Shown: in pieces, positions 1 through 10,195 of the stretch
How the letters are laid out: each line of letters begins with the position of its first letter
How positions within the stretch are numbered: position 1 is the stretch's first letter
Origin: Topomyia yanbarensis
Lineage: Eukaryota > Arthropoda > Insecta > Diptera > Culicidae
DNA length: 64,000 nucleotides
Direction of reading: 5' to 3'
Assembly: GCF_030247195.1 (NCBI RefSeq)
Contig: NC_080672.1
Span: forward strand, 251,587,556-251,651,555
The notes under the pieces: model-generated
Database searches by the model: none
The model's input: only the letters and a program-made list of their open reading frames with translations
Told to the model about the DNA's origin: nothing
Made by a program: the position numbers and the translations under genes

Positions 1-1126
1 ATTCCCTGTATTTCTCTTCAGTGGTCGTTATTATTGCTCGTAAACATGTATTTTACAAACAATTTGTTCGGAAAATAGAAAATACTATCCTTGATTAATA
101 ACATGTCGCACTATCAAAACTCTTGGACTGAATAACGTGTTATCAATCGGAGGTTTTCATCCCAATAAATGTATTGAAATCTATCTAAATCCTGTTGCAA
201 TGAATAGTTATCCGGCCCATTACGCAGATAAGATTAGCTTTTCGAGGCAATACTCCTACGGTCGGCTCTGTGGAGTTCAAATAGCTTTTGTTTAGAAAAC
301 ATAGGATACTCTCGGTAGCCGGCTACCCAGAGTTTAAAAAGAACCAAAAACTAAACCAGAACTTATCTTTTTCGAATGATCGTGTTCTCGAAGACCAACT
401 AAACAACTACCTAATAAACCATGCTTTAAAGATCGCATCGCTTGCTTGGAGCGCATCCTAGACCTTGTACCCTTCTAAATCTCCAACTCCGCGACACCTA
501 TGGAAGAGTCTGATGAATCGTCGTCCTTCCGTAGGTGGAGCATCAACATTTCCCTTCTACCTTATCCTTTGTCCTTCCCCGTGAGCGATGAAGATGGGAG
601 CGGCCAGTAATGATGGCATCATGCTATTGAGGTCTTAATATTGGTCGGATTGGTATGAATTGATAAGGTCAGTGTGCAATCCGCCAAAATCATCGTCACA
701 ACGCAACGCATTTGCCAGTTTGGTTCGCCGAACAACCCAGCAAATTGCATAGTCTTCTAAAAACTTCGGTGACTTTTGAAGATTTCATGGCTTTTCATGG
801 AATATAAAGGGATTATGTTATTCAATAATGTATCAAAAGAGAAAAAAGACACCATACTGGAGTGCAGACTTTCATTTATCACTCATATGAGTGTGTCCGG
901 ATAGCGCACCACTTCGACAATAAAAACTCACATTTTCACATGTAAAGCTATTAGCACTCCCACAAATTCTCCGAATAAATAAAACACCTCCGTACAAATA
1001 AATCCGCCGGAGAATCAGCTTCTGAGTTTATCGCAGTTACCTGATACCTTACATGCGCTCATCAATAATATGACAAAATAAGTCTATCTAACTTTAATAC
1101 CGGTTTTGTTTGTAATATAGTGTTTA
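1..1126. other. Non-coding flank, nothing recognised
   Basis: AT-rich DNA with no open frame that resembles a protein and no clear repeat. A TA dinucleotide at its right edge (1125-1126) is the target site of the next element. Confidence 0.5.
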
Positions 1127-1152
1127 ACGTATGCGGAATAAAATTTGGACAA
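1127..1152 (+). repeat. Left terminal inverted repeat of the Tc1/mariner element
   Basis: 26 bp repeat, matching the reverse complement of 3020-3045 with one mismatch at position 14. TA target duplication lies immediately outside. Confidence 0.85.
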
Positions 1153-1454
1153 AATCCAAAAGGCATTTTTTTGTACAAAACTCTTTATTGAATGTTCTCT
1201 CTATATGAAAACATTTGTCAGCTTATTAACTTAATGTAGAAATAAATTTAAGCTCATTCGAAAAGGTTTATGACAGTTTGCAGAATCTTTTTGCAAAGGA
1301 GTTGAAAAAATTGATGTTGGCATATTCTTAATTTCTTTCTTAATTTTTACTATCATGTTTGTTAGTTTTATGTCGAAAATTGTTGGCATATACTCTCTGC
1401 TTCAAATTATTCCACAAATCCTCATTTGGACGCAGTTGTGGTACATTTGGAGGG

Positions 1455-1485
<31 letters not shown>

Positions 1486-2786
1486 GCCCGCCTCTCACCC
1501 CCACACTAAAAGGCTCGCAAAGAGAGCCCCCTGGTAGTGGACACAACAGTTCTCAGCGTACAAAAAAAAAGGTCAGCACAAAAATGAAAAAAGGTATTCG
1601 CGAAGACGCTGAGAACGAAAAAATAGACAAAATTAACACGTGAAAGTAACCGGCACAAACATTACAGTATAATGTACAAATAATAGCTACAAAGAGCACC
1701 CAGTGGAACGATAATTCCTTTTAAGGGGCCCGCTGTAGTATTAATATTAAATAGATTCGGATTTTAAACTAAACTATTTAAACTAAATTTAAATTTAATA
1801 TTAACATTCTAAGAAAATGGAAAAGGAAAAGAAAGAAAGCTTTTTGGGGGAACATCAAGTTTATGCAGTTCATGTTAAGTTCATATTAAAAACACACTAA
1901 TTTTATTTTTCAAATAACGTTTTAACCGTGCTAGAGGGTTGTACTGTGCATTAAAAACATACAATATTGTTTGTAATTCAGTCAATCCAAGCAAGGGCAA
2001 TATGTTATGAGAATTATTAGTATAAAGCAGGATAGTTGGATACATGATTGGCTTCTTGAATATAATTTTAAGGCATCTATTCTGAAGTGTTTGAAGCTTT
2101 TTTAAATTGGATATGCTGGCATGCCCCCACAGTGATACAAGGTAATTTAAAAGGGAATGGATATGCGCATAGTAGAACTTCAATAGTACGTGCTGTGGGA
2201 TAAAAGAACAAACCCGGCGCATAGCCCCACATAATGAAGCGATCTTTTTTTCAAGTGATTTTATATGGTCGTTCCAAGAAAGTGTGGAATCAAGACAAAG
2301 ACCCAGGTATTTGAAGACTTTCGTCTCCTCGATCATGTAGTTTTCAGTACACGGGTCAGGGTGTTGGGCTATAGATCTTCTAAATGAATGGAAAATCATA
2401 TATTTGGTTTTGGATAAATTTAAGGAGAGAAGGTTAGCGTTGAAATATTTTATAAGCAATTTTAAATCATCTTCCATTTCACGCACAATACCACTACAGC
2501 TGGTGTTTGGATAAAACAAGGCGGTATCATCTGCAAAAAGACGAGGTGTACCTTTTAATTTAAGCCTTCCTAAATCGTTTATGTAAAGTAAGAATAGCAA
2601 TGGACCAATATTGCTGCCCTGTGGAACTCCTATTTCGATGCTTCTATACGAGCTAGATACATTTCCAATAGACACGCATTGAATCCTATTCGTCAAATAG
2701 CTGCGAATTAGATCATTGGCTAAACCCCTTATACCATAACATTCTAACTTTCCTAACAAAATAGAGTGATCTAGTGTATCAAACGC
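1455..2786 (-). mobile_element. 5'-truncated non-LTR retrotransposon (LINE) nested in the transposon
   Basis: The minus-strand element ends in a 27-base A tail (T run 1455-1481 on the plus strand). It begins at about 2786, exactly where the reverse transcriptase frame reads AFDTLDHSILL. An A8 run immediately upstream (2787-2794) joins the interrupted transposase codons, so insertion was in an A-rich target and the run can be read as part of the target duplication. The 3' untranslated part is 1482-1880. 5' truncation with a poly(A) tail is the usual outcome of target-primed reverse transcription. Confidence 0.85.
1881..2786 (-). pseudogene. Reverse transcriptase C-terminal half of the nested LINE
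   Basis: About 300 codons are open. In order: AFDTLDH (catalytic motif A, at the truncation point), GVPQGSNIGPLLFLLYINDL (motif B region), LFADDTALF (catalytic FADD at 2526-2537), LSKTKYMIF, then a C-terminal tail with LQTLQNRCLKIIF. The whole endonuclease and the N-terminal half of the RT are missing through 5' truncation. No in-frame stop interrupts what remains, so the insertion may be fairly young. It is an APE-type non-LTR element; I cannot fix the clade, but it differs from the LINEs at 5.4 and 42.5 kb, having poly(A) rather than a hexanucleotide tail. Confidence 0.85.
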
Positions 2787-3019
2787 TTTTTTTTATCAGC
2801 CTTTTGTACGAAAAGTATGCCATAATCCTCCAATACGCCAAAACTTCTTTTTGGCATAATAGCTAGGTGCCAGATTAGACGTTCGCTGCCATTTTGGTCA
2901 CATGGTATCTCCTAGCGGGTCGAAATTAACACTGGATGTTTAAAATAAGTGTGCCTAGAGTATGACGTTTAGTATGGTGCCTTGCACAAGGTTGCATTTT
3001 TGTTTTAATGCTGGAAGCG

Positions 3020-3045
3020 TTGTCCAAATTTCATTCCGCATACGT
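3020..3045 (-). repeat. Right terminal inverted repeat of the Tc1/mariner element
   Basis: Partner of 1127-1152; followed by TA at 3046-3047. Confidence 0.85.
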
Positions 3046-3047
3046 TA

Positions 3048-5430
3048 TGTTGGCACTTTTGTTTATTTCCACGAAAATTAAAAATAAGCGTCGTTTCCGG
3101 TGAGAAGGCCTAAGTTAAATTATATCGGTAAAACTATTCTCACACTATTTGTGACCAAAGAGAATTTAGCGACTCATCCCGAAAAAGTTGGACAGTTGGA
3201 TCCTGGAAACTGAAATACTTCTGTTTGAGCTCAATGAAAAAATGAATTTAAGGACTCAAGTGTCATATTACCAATTGCAGCAAATGTGTGGAACGAAAAT
3301 GGCAGACGCTACTCTTATTAACGGCTTCAATTTGATGAAAATAGGCTCATTACTCTATATAGGTTAGTTACGTTAGTTCGAAGTGACAATAAATGGCGCT
3401 GTGAAATCATTAAAATAGAACGTCACTATAAGCCAAAGAACATTCAAGCCATATCGTGAGAATTTCTTAGAACAAATATATTTCTGACTTCAGTATAATA
3501 TATACTGAGATAAGAGAATGACAAATAACAGTTGATGTACACAGTAAAATGAGAATGATCCATAATTTTGCATCAAAAAGTAGAAAATGAGCAGTCAAGC
3601 AGAACGGAAGAGAGCCACACAACTATATATTTTTTTAAATTTTAGCGATGTTGATATTTTGTATCATAAGTAACTGTGCACATAAAATTTTGAGTGTATC
3701 GACAGCAGTGGACTACCAAACTAAAAGGACACCCACAGGCGTTAAAAATGAACCGAGATAAGCTAAGCCTATAAAGGCCACCAAATCTCATCCTCGTGGT
3801 CAAGTCAAACGAACGACTGCTGTAAATTACTTCCAAGATATGCCACAAAATTGCTCATTTTTAGTTAACTTCTACCGTGCCTTATTCTTCCCGTCCCCTC
3901 GAAAAAGTGACTTCATTCGATAGTTTCGGTTTTCGAAGTGGTCAGCCGAAGCACCGACCGGCCTGAAATGCGTGCATTATTTTGTTTAACAAGGCGTTTG
4001 GGCTCGTTTTGAAGATTTGCTGGAAGGATTGCCTCGAGTGGTGATGGCTTCAGGTTCGCGCTGTCCCTGGTCCCAAAATGGTAAAATAAAATATTTAATT
4101 AATTGGATTTGTGATAATATTATTTGTCGAATCTACATTTTATGACCGTTTTGTTTCGACTTGGGATAATATGTGACCGATGAGAAACGAAAAATTATGT
4201 AAAACCTGATGATTTTTGCTGTTAGTCTTGTGATAAAGCTGGTCACACGTTGGAAACTTTGCTTAAACAACCAATTCAACTGCTTGTTCAAGTTTTTCAG
4301 GAGTGATGTGAATTTGTTTGCCAATAAATAATACTGATAGCCCGTTGGAACAAAATTAGAACCGACGAATTAATATTCCATATCACATCATAGAAACGCC
4401 TTCCTGTCAACAGCATCTTTCTTTCCACTCCCCGGGATCGAATTCATTACTCTTTTTCAGTGCCATTTTTGCACATATTCCTACAGCAGCGGATAGAGAT
4501 ACCGGAAGGCTTCCTCCGATTCGTCTCATCACTTCAGCTGCACATGTCGCGCTCGGCACAACGGCTGAGAAAAATGATTTTTATAAATTTCCTCATAATT
4601 ACGGATTCTGTAAACATCCATACACTATACACATCACACTTCCAGAGTCTGTTGGGTTCAACTTAATGCCTTAATGCCAAAATGGGATGGCAAAGGGACG
4701 AGACTCGGCAAAGTTTATGCTCGTTAACCCACTCTGCGTTCAACGGCTGTCCCGACCTTTTTTCTACAATTTCGCGTTGTAATTAGAATGTAATTTATCA
4801 TTTTACATGCAAAAATTGGCTGACACTTTGCATACGATTCTTGTTCGCTTCATATGGGAGAGATACAACAGCAACCGTCAGTTAGTGATCGATTATTTGC
4901 TCGCTATGTAATCTGATGATTAAAGGGCGTTTCCCAGATAATCTGCCGATAGTCAACTAAATCTGAAAGGGCAAAAGCGTTTACCTATATGTGGTACTGA
5001 TTGGATTTGGTGAAACCAAACCGTCTATTTAGGTATATGAGAAGATTCGAGTATCTTGGATATATTGTAATTACCAATTGAAAATTTTAAGCCAGATTTT
5101 GATGTAACGTTTTTAAAACATTGCTCTTTTTATTTAGTTATAATCAGCTTAAAATGAGCTCCTTTTCTTGCGGGACAGCACGCTTGACTATAGGTTTGCT
5201 CAGGAACACAAATTGTGTCGCCTTTTTTCGAGCTAGCGTCAATCCGACGCTAGCTTAGTCCTGTCACTAAGTTAGTGTTCCATACCTCATTGTCATTTTC
5301 TTAATTAATGTCCGTTGAATATTTACCGTGAGTTAGTAAATCATGGTTATAGGCAGTTTATAAAACAATCAATAAAATTGTTTATTTCTGAAATAATACA
5401 AAACATATAAAACTACGAAGATTTTTTACA
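3048..5430. other. Intergenic stretch, nothing assigned
   Basis: Several short open frames occur but none looks like a protein family and none has a supporting context. The only structure noted is the hairpin at 5231-5255. Confidence 0.5.
5231..5255. repeat. Perfect 10-bp hairpin
   Basis: AGCTAGCGTC, a 5-base loop, then GACGCTAGCT. It lies in AT-rich DNA with no gene nearby. It could be a relic of a palindromic MITE. Confidence 0.5.
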
Positions 5431-5454
5431 GTTTATGTTTATGTTTATGTTTAT
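5431..5454 (-). repeat. 3' hexanucleotide tail (ATAAAC)4
   Basis: Four uninterrupted 6-base units downstream of the ORF2 stop. Some LINE families end in short tandem repeats that take the place of poly(A). Confidence 0.8.
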
Positions 5455-5499
5455 TACCTTCACCAACAAGCCCCTTGGCCCCAATGGTGGTTGCTTAAA

Positions 5500-8400
5500 C
5501 TAATTACATTTTAAAATTGACAACATTTTCGCTTTTATAGCATTCCGCGTCCGGTTGAAGTCGAAGGCCGTCGCCACACTGTTAAAAATTCGTTGGAGTC
5601 CGGTTACAGCGCTCTGGCAACCATAGTTGGTTCTCCTGAACGGAACTCGCAGAAGGGAGTTATTACGTAGAGCTCGAACGCGGGCTTGAAGATCCAGACG
5701 TCCGAGGATTGTAGGGCAATCCACTCTGGCAGAGAGTAAGTCCGAGACGAACAGGGCTCGAGAGCAGTCCCTCTGAATGCTGAGTGTATCGAGGTGTATA
5801 AGCTGGCAACGGTTTTCATAGCTCGGCAGCTGAAATCTGTTTCGCCATGGGAGATGACGAAGGGCGAAGCGTATGAACCTGCGTTGGACAGCCTCGATTC
5901 TGTCAATCCCGTTCTGGTAGTACGGATTCCAAACAGCTGAACAATATTCTAACGTTGAGCGGACCAACGCGCAGTAAAGCGATTTAAGACAATATACGTC
6001 CCTGAAGTTTTTCGCTATTCGGAAGATGAACCCAAGCTGTCGTGATGCCTTATCCACGATGTATGACGTATGTGGTTTGAATGTTAATGCCGAATCCATG
6101 ATGACTCCGAGATCTTTGATGTGAGAGTGTCTTGGAATGCTCGAGCCGAAGAAATGGTAGTTAAACTGAGTCGGTTGGCGTTTCCGCGTGAACGTAACGA
6201 TTGAGCATTTGCTCGGGTTTAAAACCATTCTGTTTTGATCACACCACGTGCTAAAGCTGTCCAGATCCCTCTGAAGAAGCTCGGCATCGGTTTTATCCCG
6301 TATTTGTTGAAAAATTTTCATGTCGTCGGCGAAAGAAAGGCGGGGTCCTTGTAATGTGAAATTGACGTCATTAAAGTAGAGGAGGAATATTACTGGCCCG
6401 AGATGGCTTCCTTGTGGTATGCCGGATGTAGCGAAGAATGGTGCAGATAGACAGTCCTTAATGCTGATTTGGAGTTGCCTTCCATCGAGGTAGGAACGAA
6501 ACCAGCGCAGAAGTTGTCCATGAATGCCGAGTTTGTCCAGCTTCGCTATTGCGATATCATGGTTGATTTTGTCGAAGGCCGCAGATAGATCCATATAAAT
6601 AGCATCGGTTTGCAATCCGTCAGCGAATCCATCCATTACATATGTTGTGAACGAGAGCAGGTTTGTCGTTGTCGATCGTTTAGGCATGAAACCGTGTTGG
6701 TCATCTGCAATGTAGTGTTTGCAGTGAAAGAAAATAGGATCTAACACAACCAGCTCCAACAGTTTTGATACAGCACTTAAACACGAGATTCCCCGATAAT
6801 TGTCAATGTTCGATTTGTTTCCTTTTTTATGAACTGGAAACATGTGCGCTGCTTTCCAGCAGGAAGGGAATGTACCAGTAGTGAGTGATAGCTCGAAGAC
6901 TCGCCGAAGTGGTTCAAGAAGCCCGCTGATGCACTTTTTGACAAAAATCGAGGGAACACCATCTGGACCTGGGGAACAAGATGCTTTCAGTTTGGCATTT
7001 GCTGCAAGAATGGCAGCATTATCGACACAAATTCGGTTGATGGTTCGTCCTAGAGAAGGAGTTAAATTAGCGGCGGCAGCGACTTGTTGTGGTGGCAAGA
7101 GCTCGTTGGAAAAAACGCTTGAAAATTTGTCGGAGAACAGTTGGCAAATTTCCTTAGTGTCGGTGCCTAAGACTCCATTAAACGACATACAAGATGGCAA
7201 ACCGGATTCCTTTCGCTGCTCGTTAACATACTTCCAGAACGACTTGGGCTTGGATTTCAGTTGACGCTCGACGTTTCGCTGGTGTCTAAAAAAGACGCGT
7301 CTGCTTTGTTGTTTGTATTCGTGGTTGAGTTGAAAGTAGTGATTTCGTAATGCAAGTGTCTTATGCTTCGAGAATTTTTTAAATGCAGCTCGTTTGGCAG
7401 ATTTTAAACGTCTTAGGACGGTTGATTGCCAGGGAGGGTGTTCATCGGTACTAATTGTTCGTTTTGGTACATGGCGGTCGATAAGGTAGTTAAGAATACT
7501 AGAAAACGTCATCGCTGCTTCGTTCGCGTCGTCATTGTTAATATTTTCGTCCCAGTTTATATCCAACAGCGTGCTAACGATGCTGTCGTAGTCAGCGTTT
7601 TTAAAATCGTAGACGATAGAGCTTGAGACGTCTTCAAAATTCACTCCTAAGTTACCAGCGAATACAAGATGTAGTGGGGGATGATGACGCACCTGCTTGA
7701 CTAAAGGAGTCGGTGCAGTGCAGCAGTACGGAGCGCAGTCCCGGGCACTTACAAAGCAGAGGTCCAATGTACGTCCATTCTCGTTGGTGACATTATTAAT
7801 TTGCCGAAGAGTTGCGCTGCTGTAGTTGTCCAAAATACAACTGGCATTGTTAATAAGCGCAGATTTTTCGATATCCAATCGTAGAAAACCATTACTTGCT
7901 TGGCACCACGTCAAGCCAGGTAAGTTGAAGTCGCCCAGTATAACGATATCATCAGACGGGGCGGCGATCGAGGCGATAAAAGAAACGGAGGAAAGATGTA
8001 CATCGATCAGGCTGGAATCACGAATTCTGTCAGGTGGAAAATACACAACACACAGGAACAGATTGCGATCGGCAAGTTTCACTGATATCCACACTTGCTC
8101 GGAGCTCGCCCACCGGTCATCGTTGATCACTCGGGCTTTTATACCACGCCGAACGGCGATAAGCACACCACCGCCTGATGTCTTGTGGCTGTTGAGGGCA
8201 TTACGGTCACAGCGGTAGACATCGAATGTTGAACCAAAGACCTGGCGAGACAGAGTACGGTTGTCGAGCCACGTCTCGGTCAAGGCGATAACGTCGTAAC
8301 AGCAACCCGTGGTCGCGAGCAAATAGCTGTCCGTTGATGAATTTAGGCCACCAACATTCTGGTAGTAAACCTCGATGTTGTTGGAGGACGGATCAGGTAC

Positions 8401-8778
8401 AGCAGAGAGCGAAGCCATGTTGCCGTGTAGGAAGATCCTTTCGTCAATCTCACGAACAGTATCGGAATGGTTCACGGTCGCCTGGTCGACTGTGGTGAGG
8501 GATTCGAGGCATCCCGAATCAACTGCGTCGCGCCCCAAAATACGACTATCGTCGTCGTCGACAGAAATGGTTGGCATCTGATAACAAGATGTCGGAGCAA
8601 AAGGCAAAAAACTGGAAGCGAAGAATACATCAGCGCTTGAAGTGTTCGGAACAGATGTATACTTGCCATTTGCGGCAGGTTGGAAGACCCTTTCACCCAT
8701 CCCACACACAGGACCGGGACGACTGATGATCGCTGGCTGCAAGTGCTCGACTGTGGCGGGGGGATCGAGGGCTTCCAT
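5500..8778 (-). CDS. LINE ORF2: endonuclease-reverse transcriptase, full-length frame
   Basis: 1092 codons from the first ATG, uninterrupted. Residues about 1-135 form an N-terminal region with degenerate tandem modules (see separate entry). Residues about 136-375 are an APE-type endonuclease: YYQNVGGL, LTETWL with the catalytic Glu, GGGVLIAV, VVYFPPD, GDFN at 282-285, RTLDLCFVS and a degenerate RHHPPL in place of the usual SDHxP. The reverse transcriptase follows: SPGPDGVPSIF, DNYRGISCLS, DLSAAFDKINH (motif A), SGIPQGSHLGPVIF (motif B), FADD at 816-819, LNPSKCSIV, DLGVIMD. A C-terminal region has EAVQRRFIRFALRHLPW. No RNase H is visible. The clade is probably in the CR1/Jockey range but not resolved. 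The absence of stops suggests recent insertion; ORF1 is not seen, so independent mobility is unlikely. Confidence 0.9.
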   Translation of the reverse strand: MEALDPPATVEHLQPAIISRPGPVCGMGERVFQPAANGKYTSVPNTSSADVFFASSFLPFAPTSCYQMPTISVDDDDSRILGRDAVDSGCLESLTTVDQATVNHSDTVREIDERIFLHGNMASLSAVPDPSSNNIEVYYQNVGGLNSSTDSYLLATTGCCYDVIALTETWLDNRTLSRQVFGSTFDVYRCDRNALNSHKTSGGGVLIAVRRGIKARVINDDRWASSEQVWISVKLADRNLFLCVVYFPPDRIRDSSLIDVHLSSVSFIASIAAPSDDIVILGDFNLPGLTWCQASNGFLRLDIEKSALINNASCILDNYSSATLRQINNVTNENGRTLDLCFVSARDCAPYCCTAPTPLVKQVRHHPPLHLVFAGNLGVNFEDVSSSIVYDFKNADYDSIVSTLLDINWDENINNDDANEAAMTFSSILNYLIDRHVPKRTISTDEHPPWQSTVLRRLKSAKRAAFKKFSKHKTLALRNHYFQLNHEYKQQSRRVFFRHQRNVERQLKSKPKSFWKYVNEQRKESGLPSCMSFNGVLGTDTKEICQLFSDKFSSVFSNELLPPQQVAAAANLTPSLGRTINRICVDNAAILAANAKLKASCSPGPDGVPSIFVKKCISGLLEPLRRVFELSLTTGTFPSCWKAAHMFPVHKKGNKSNIDNYRGISCLSAVSKLLELVVLDPIFFHCKHYIADDQHGFMPKRSTTTNLLSFTTYVMDGFADGLQTDAIYMDLSAAFDKINHDIAIAKLDKLGIHGQLLRWFRSYLDGRQLQISIKDCLSAPFFATSGIPQGSHLGPVIFLLYFNDVNFTLQGPRLSFADDMKIFQQIRDKTDAELLQRDLDSFSTWCDQNRMVLNPSKCSIVTFTRKRQPTQFNYHFFGSSIPRHSHIKDLGVIMDSALTFKPHTSYIVDKASRQLGFIFRIAKNFRDVYCLKSLYCALVRSTLEYCSAVWNPYYQNGIDRIEAVQRRFIRFALRHLPWRNRFQLPSYENRCQLIHLDTLSIQRDCSRALFVSDLLSARVDCPTILGRLDLQARVRALRNNSLLRVPFRRTNYGCQSAVTGLQRIFNSVATAFDFNRTRNAIKAKMLSILKCN

Positions 8779-8993
8779 AGTGCCAACTGCGGTGCGTCCC
8801 AGTATGCGTTGGAACCCGATGGCGGAATGCGGAGAGCAGGAACGGGGTGGTAGCAGCTTGCGGCGAGATTCGTACGATGAGCTAGAAGCGTGAATCGGTT
8901 CAACCGTTGTATCGTTACAATTTTTATTATACTTGCCGAGAAAGGCGGCTTGGAAGATGTCAGCATTACTCTTTGTTGTGGGGTTTATTTTGG
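8387..8993 (-). repeat. Degenerate tandem modules in the ORF2 N-terminus
   Basis: Two protein segments align in frame: one with RILGRTAV...ERVFQPAANGKY...VPNTSS and one with RILGRDAV...ERIFLHGN...VPDPSS. At DNA level the GACTGTGG words at 8488 and 8749 are 261 bases (87 codons) apart with similar flanks. A third, more diverged copy upstream of the ATG (about 8960-8900) reads FQAAFLGKY, matching FQPAANGKY. The modules lie before the endonuclease domain, where this LINE type normally shows little conserved sequence. Confidence 0.6.
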
Positions 8994-9009
8994 ATAAACA
9001 ATAAATGCT

Positions 9010-9757
9010 TTAGTTTTATTGGTTATCGATTAGGGCGACTATTAAAATATCTTAAACAAAATGTAGACAGAAACTAAAATTACATGACTTAGGCTGTTAA
9101 ATGTTTATTTCCACGATTTTCTTTTTGTTACTAAATTATAATAGTCTGATTTTGAGTGCAGCAATATGGAAGATAACCAGTAAAAAAATTATTACAAAAA
9201 TTGCATTATACTAATAAAGGTTTGATTACACTGCCTGGAAAAAAATTTCAGTGCCCGACAAAATAAAGTACGCATGTTATGCAAAATTGTTTTTGACGTA
9301 GGACTACGTCGTTGTTTTCGATATGGGGGTGCACGTTGCAAATGCTACAAAAATGGTATGTAACGAAAAGTGGTCCAATTTTAAACGCATATAATTCAGC
9401 CATCTTACGATAAATTTTCATTTTTTTGCGCAAATCGCCCCGAAATACTTCTAAGAATAGATTCCAATAGATAAACCCAAAGATTTTTTGATATCACGGC
9501 ATTAAAAATTTAAATAATATACAACCTTGTCAAAATATCGCGCATTTTCACACAGAAGATAGCGCTTCCCAAGCGCGGTACGACAGATTTTTGTACCTAG
9601 CGCACTACGCTTCTATGAATGACTTCATCATCGACTATTTAAAGAACGGATTTGGCTGGGCAAGCTCAGTTGCCTGTTGAACAGCAGGCGGAGCAGATCA
9701 CTGCGCTGTGTGTTTTCACAGCCAGTGTAGCTGAGTGAAAAGTCCATTACACTGCTT
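9010..9757. other. Non-coding stretch with palindrome and promoter-like segment
   Basis: No coding. 9295-9310 is an interrupted palindrome GACGTAGGACTACGTC (7-bp arms). 9636-9650 contains CTATTTAAAGAAC, a possible TATA box, followed by GC-richer sequence. This arrangement could be the end of an LTR or other dispersed repeat, but I cannot name one. Confidence 0.3.
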
Positions 9758-10019
9758 GTGGAGGTACGCTACCAGTGCTATGCTTTCTTTTGTGTTGTGC
9801 TCGTTTCCGTTATGTACAATCTCGAACACTGTTATTCAAAATCGCTTGTACATTCGAGCTCCATTTGCAAACACAGTAAACATAGCGTCGTGGTACTAGT
9901 TGTCTCTTTCGCTCTACCCATCATCATCAGCGTTGACTCATTTTGCTTTGTTCGCTTGGGTTCAATGTTTGAGGCGAATGTGGGTATATCTATATGCACA
10001 GATTTTTTTTTGTAATGTC
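9758..10019. other. Nothing recognised
   Basis: An 85-codon open frame here has no recognisable domain and no upstream gene context, so I do not call it. Confidence 0.4.
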
Positions 10020-10195
10020 AGAGATTTTTTTTCACAATTTTTGATCACAGATGGTAGATTTTTGGCAATTTAATGAAACTTTGATGGATTTTTGGAAATA
10101 TTGTGATTTTTTACAGATTTTTCGGAAATTTGTCAGATTTTTTTCCTGTTTCAGTTATAACAGATGGTAAAATGATATTTTTGACTGAAACACAG
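10020..10195. repeat. Diffuse AGATTTTT-rich repeat
   Basis: The words CAGATTTTT, GAGATTTTTT and GGATTTTTGG recur with irregular 20-35 base spacing across about 170 bases. This is a degenerate minisatellite-like tract rather than a clean tandem array. Confidence 0.4.

Larger units (their letters stand above)
1340..2900 (-). pseudogene. Tc1/mariner transposase, C-terminal relic split by a LINE
   Basis: Seen on the minus strand: upstream of the LINE (about 2900-2787) the frames read NLAPSYYAKK, then after a one-base frameshift a stretch ending FVQKADKK. Downstream of the LINE (1454-1340) the protein resumes with NPPNVPQLRPNEDLW and NNLKQRVYANNF. Known: Tc1/mariner transposases, including the mosquito ITmD37E group, share an NPPNVPQ-type block with a RPIEDFW motif whose Glu is the third catalytic residue. 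Here Ile is Asn, but the Glu is kept. The first two catalytic Asp residues are not present. The two halves are separated by 1.33 kb of LINE, so this is a dead gene. Confidence 0.8.
1127..3045 (-). mobile_element. Tc1/mariner-superfamily transposon, internally deleted and carrying a nested LINE
   Basis: Seen: inverted repeats of 26 bp at 1127-1152 and 3020-3045 match at 25 of 26 positions, starting ACGTATGCGGAAT. Each is bordered by a TA (1125-1126 and 3046-3047), the target duplication of the Tc1/mariner superfamily. Between them on the minus strand lie pieces of a transposase C-terminal half. Only about 200 bp separates the right inverted repeat from those pieces, so the DNA-binding half and the first catalytic Asp are missing. 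A LINE fragment (1455-2786) sits in the transposase reading frame. Inference: the copy was already non-autonomous or decayed, and the LINE arrived after the transposon. Confidence 0.85.
5431..9009 (-). mobile_element. Non-LTR retrotransposon with intact ORF2 and hexanucleotide tail
   Basis: The 3' end on the minus strand is four exact copies of ATAAAC (plus-strand GTTTAT x4, 5431-5454) instead of poly(A). ORF2 fills most of the element. The reading frame stays open upstream of the first ATG (8778) to a stop at 9010-9012. No ORF1 (nucleic-acid-binding) sequence is recognisable beyond that point, so the copy is probably 5'-truncated near 9.0 kb. A clear target duplication was not found. The protein is closely related to that of the LINE at 42.5-46.3 kb. 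Confidence 0.8.
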
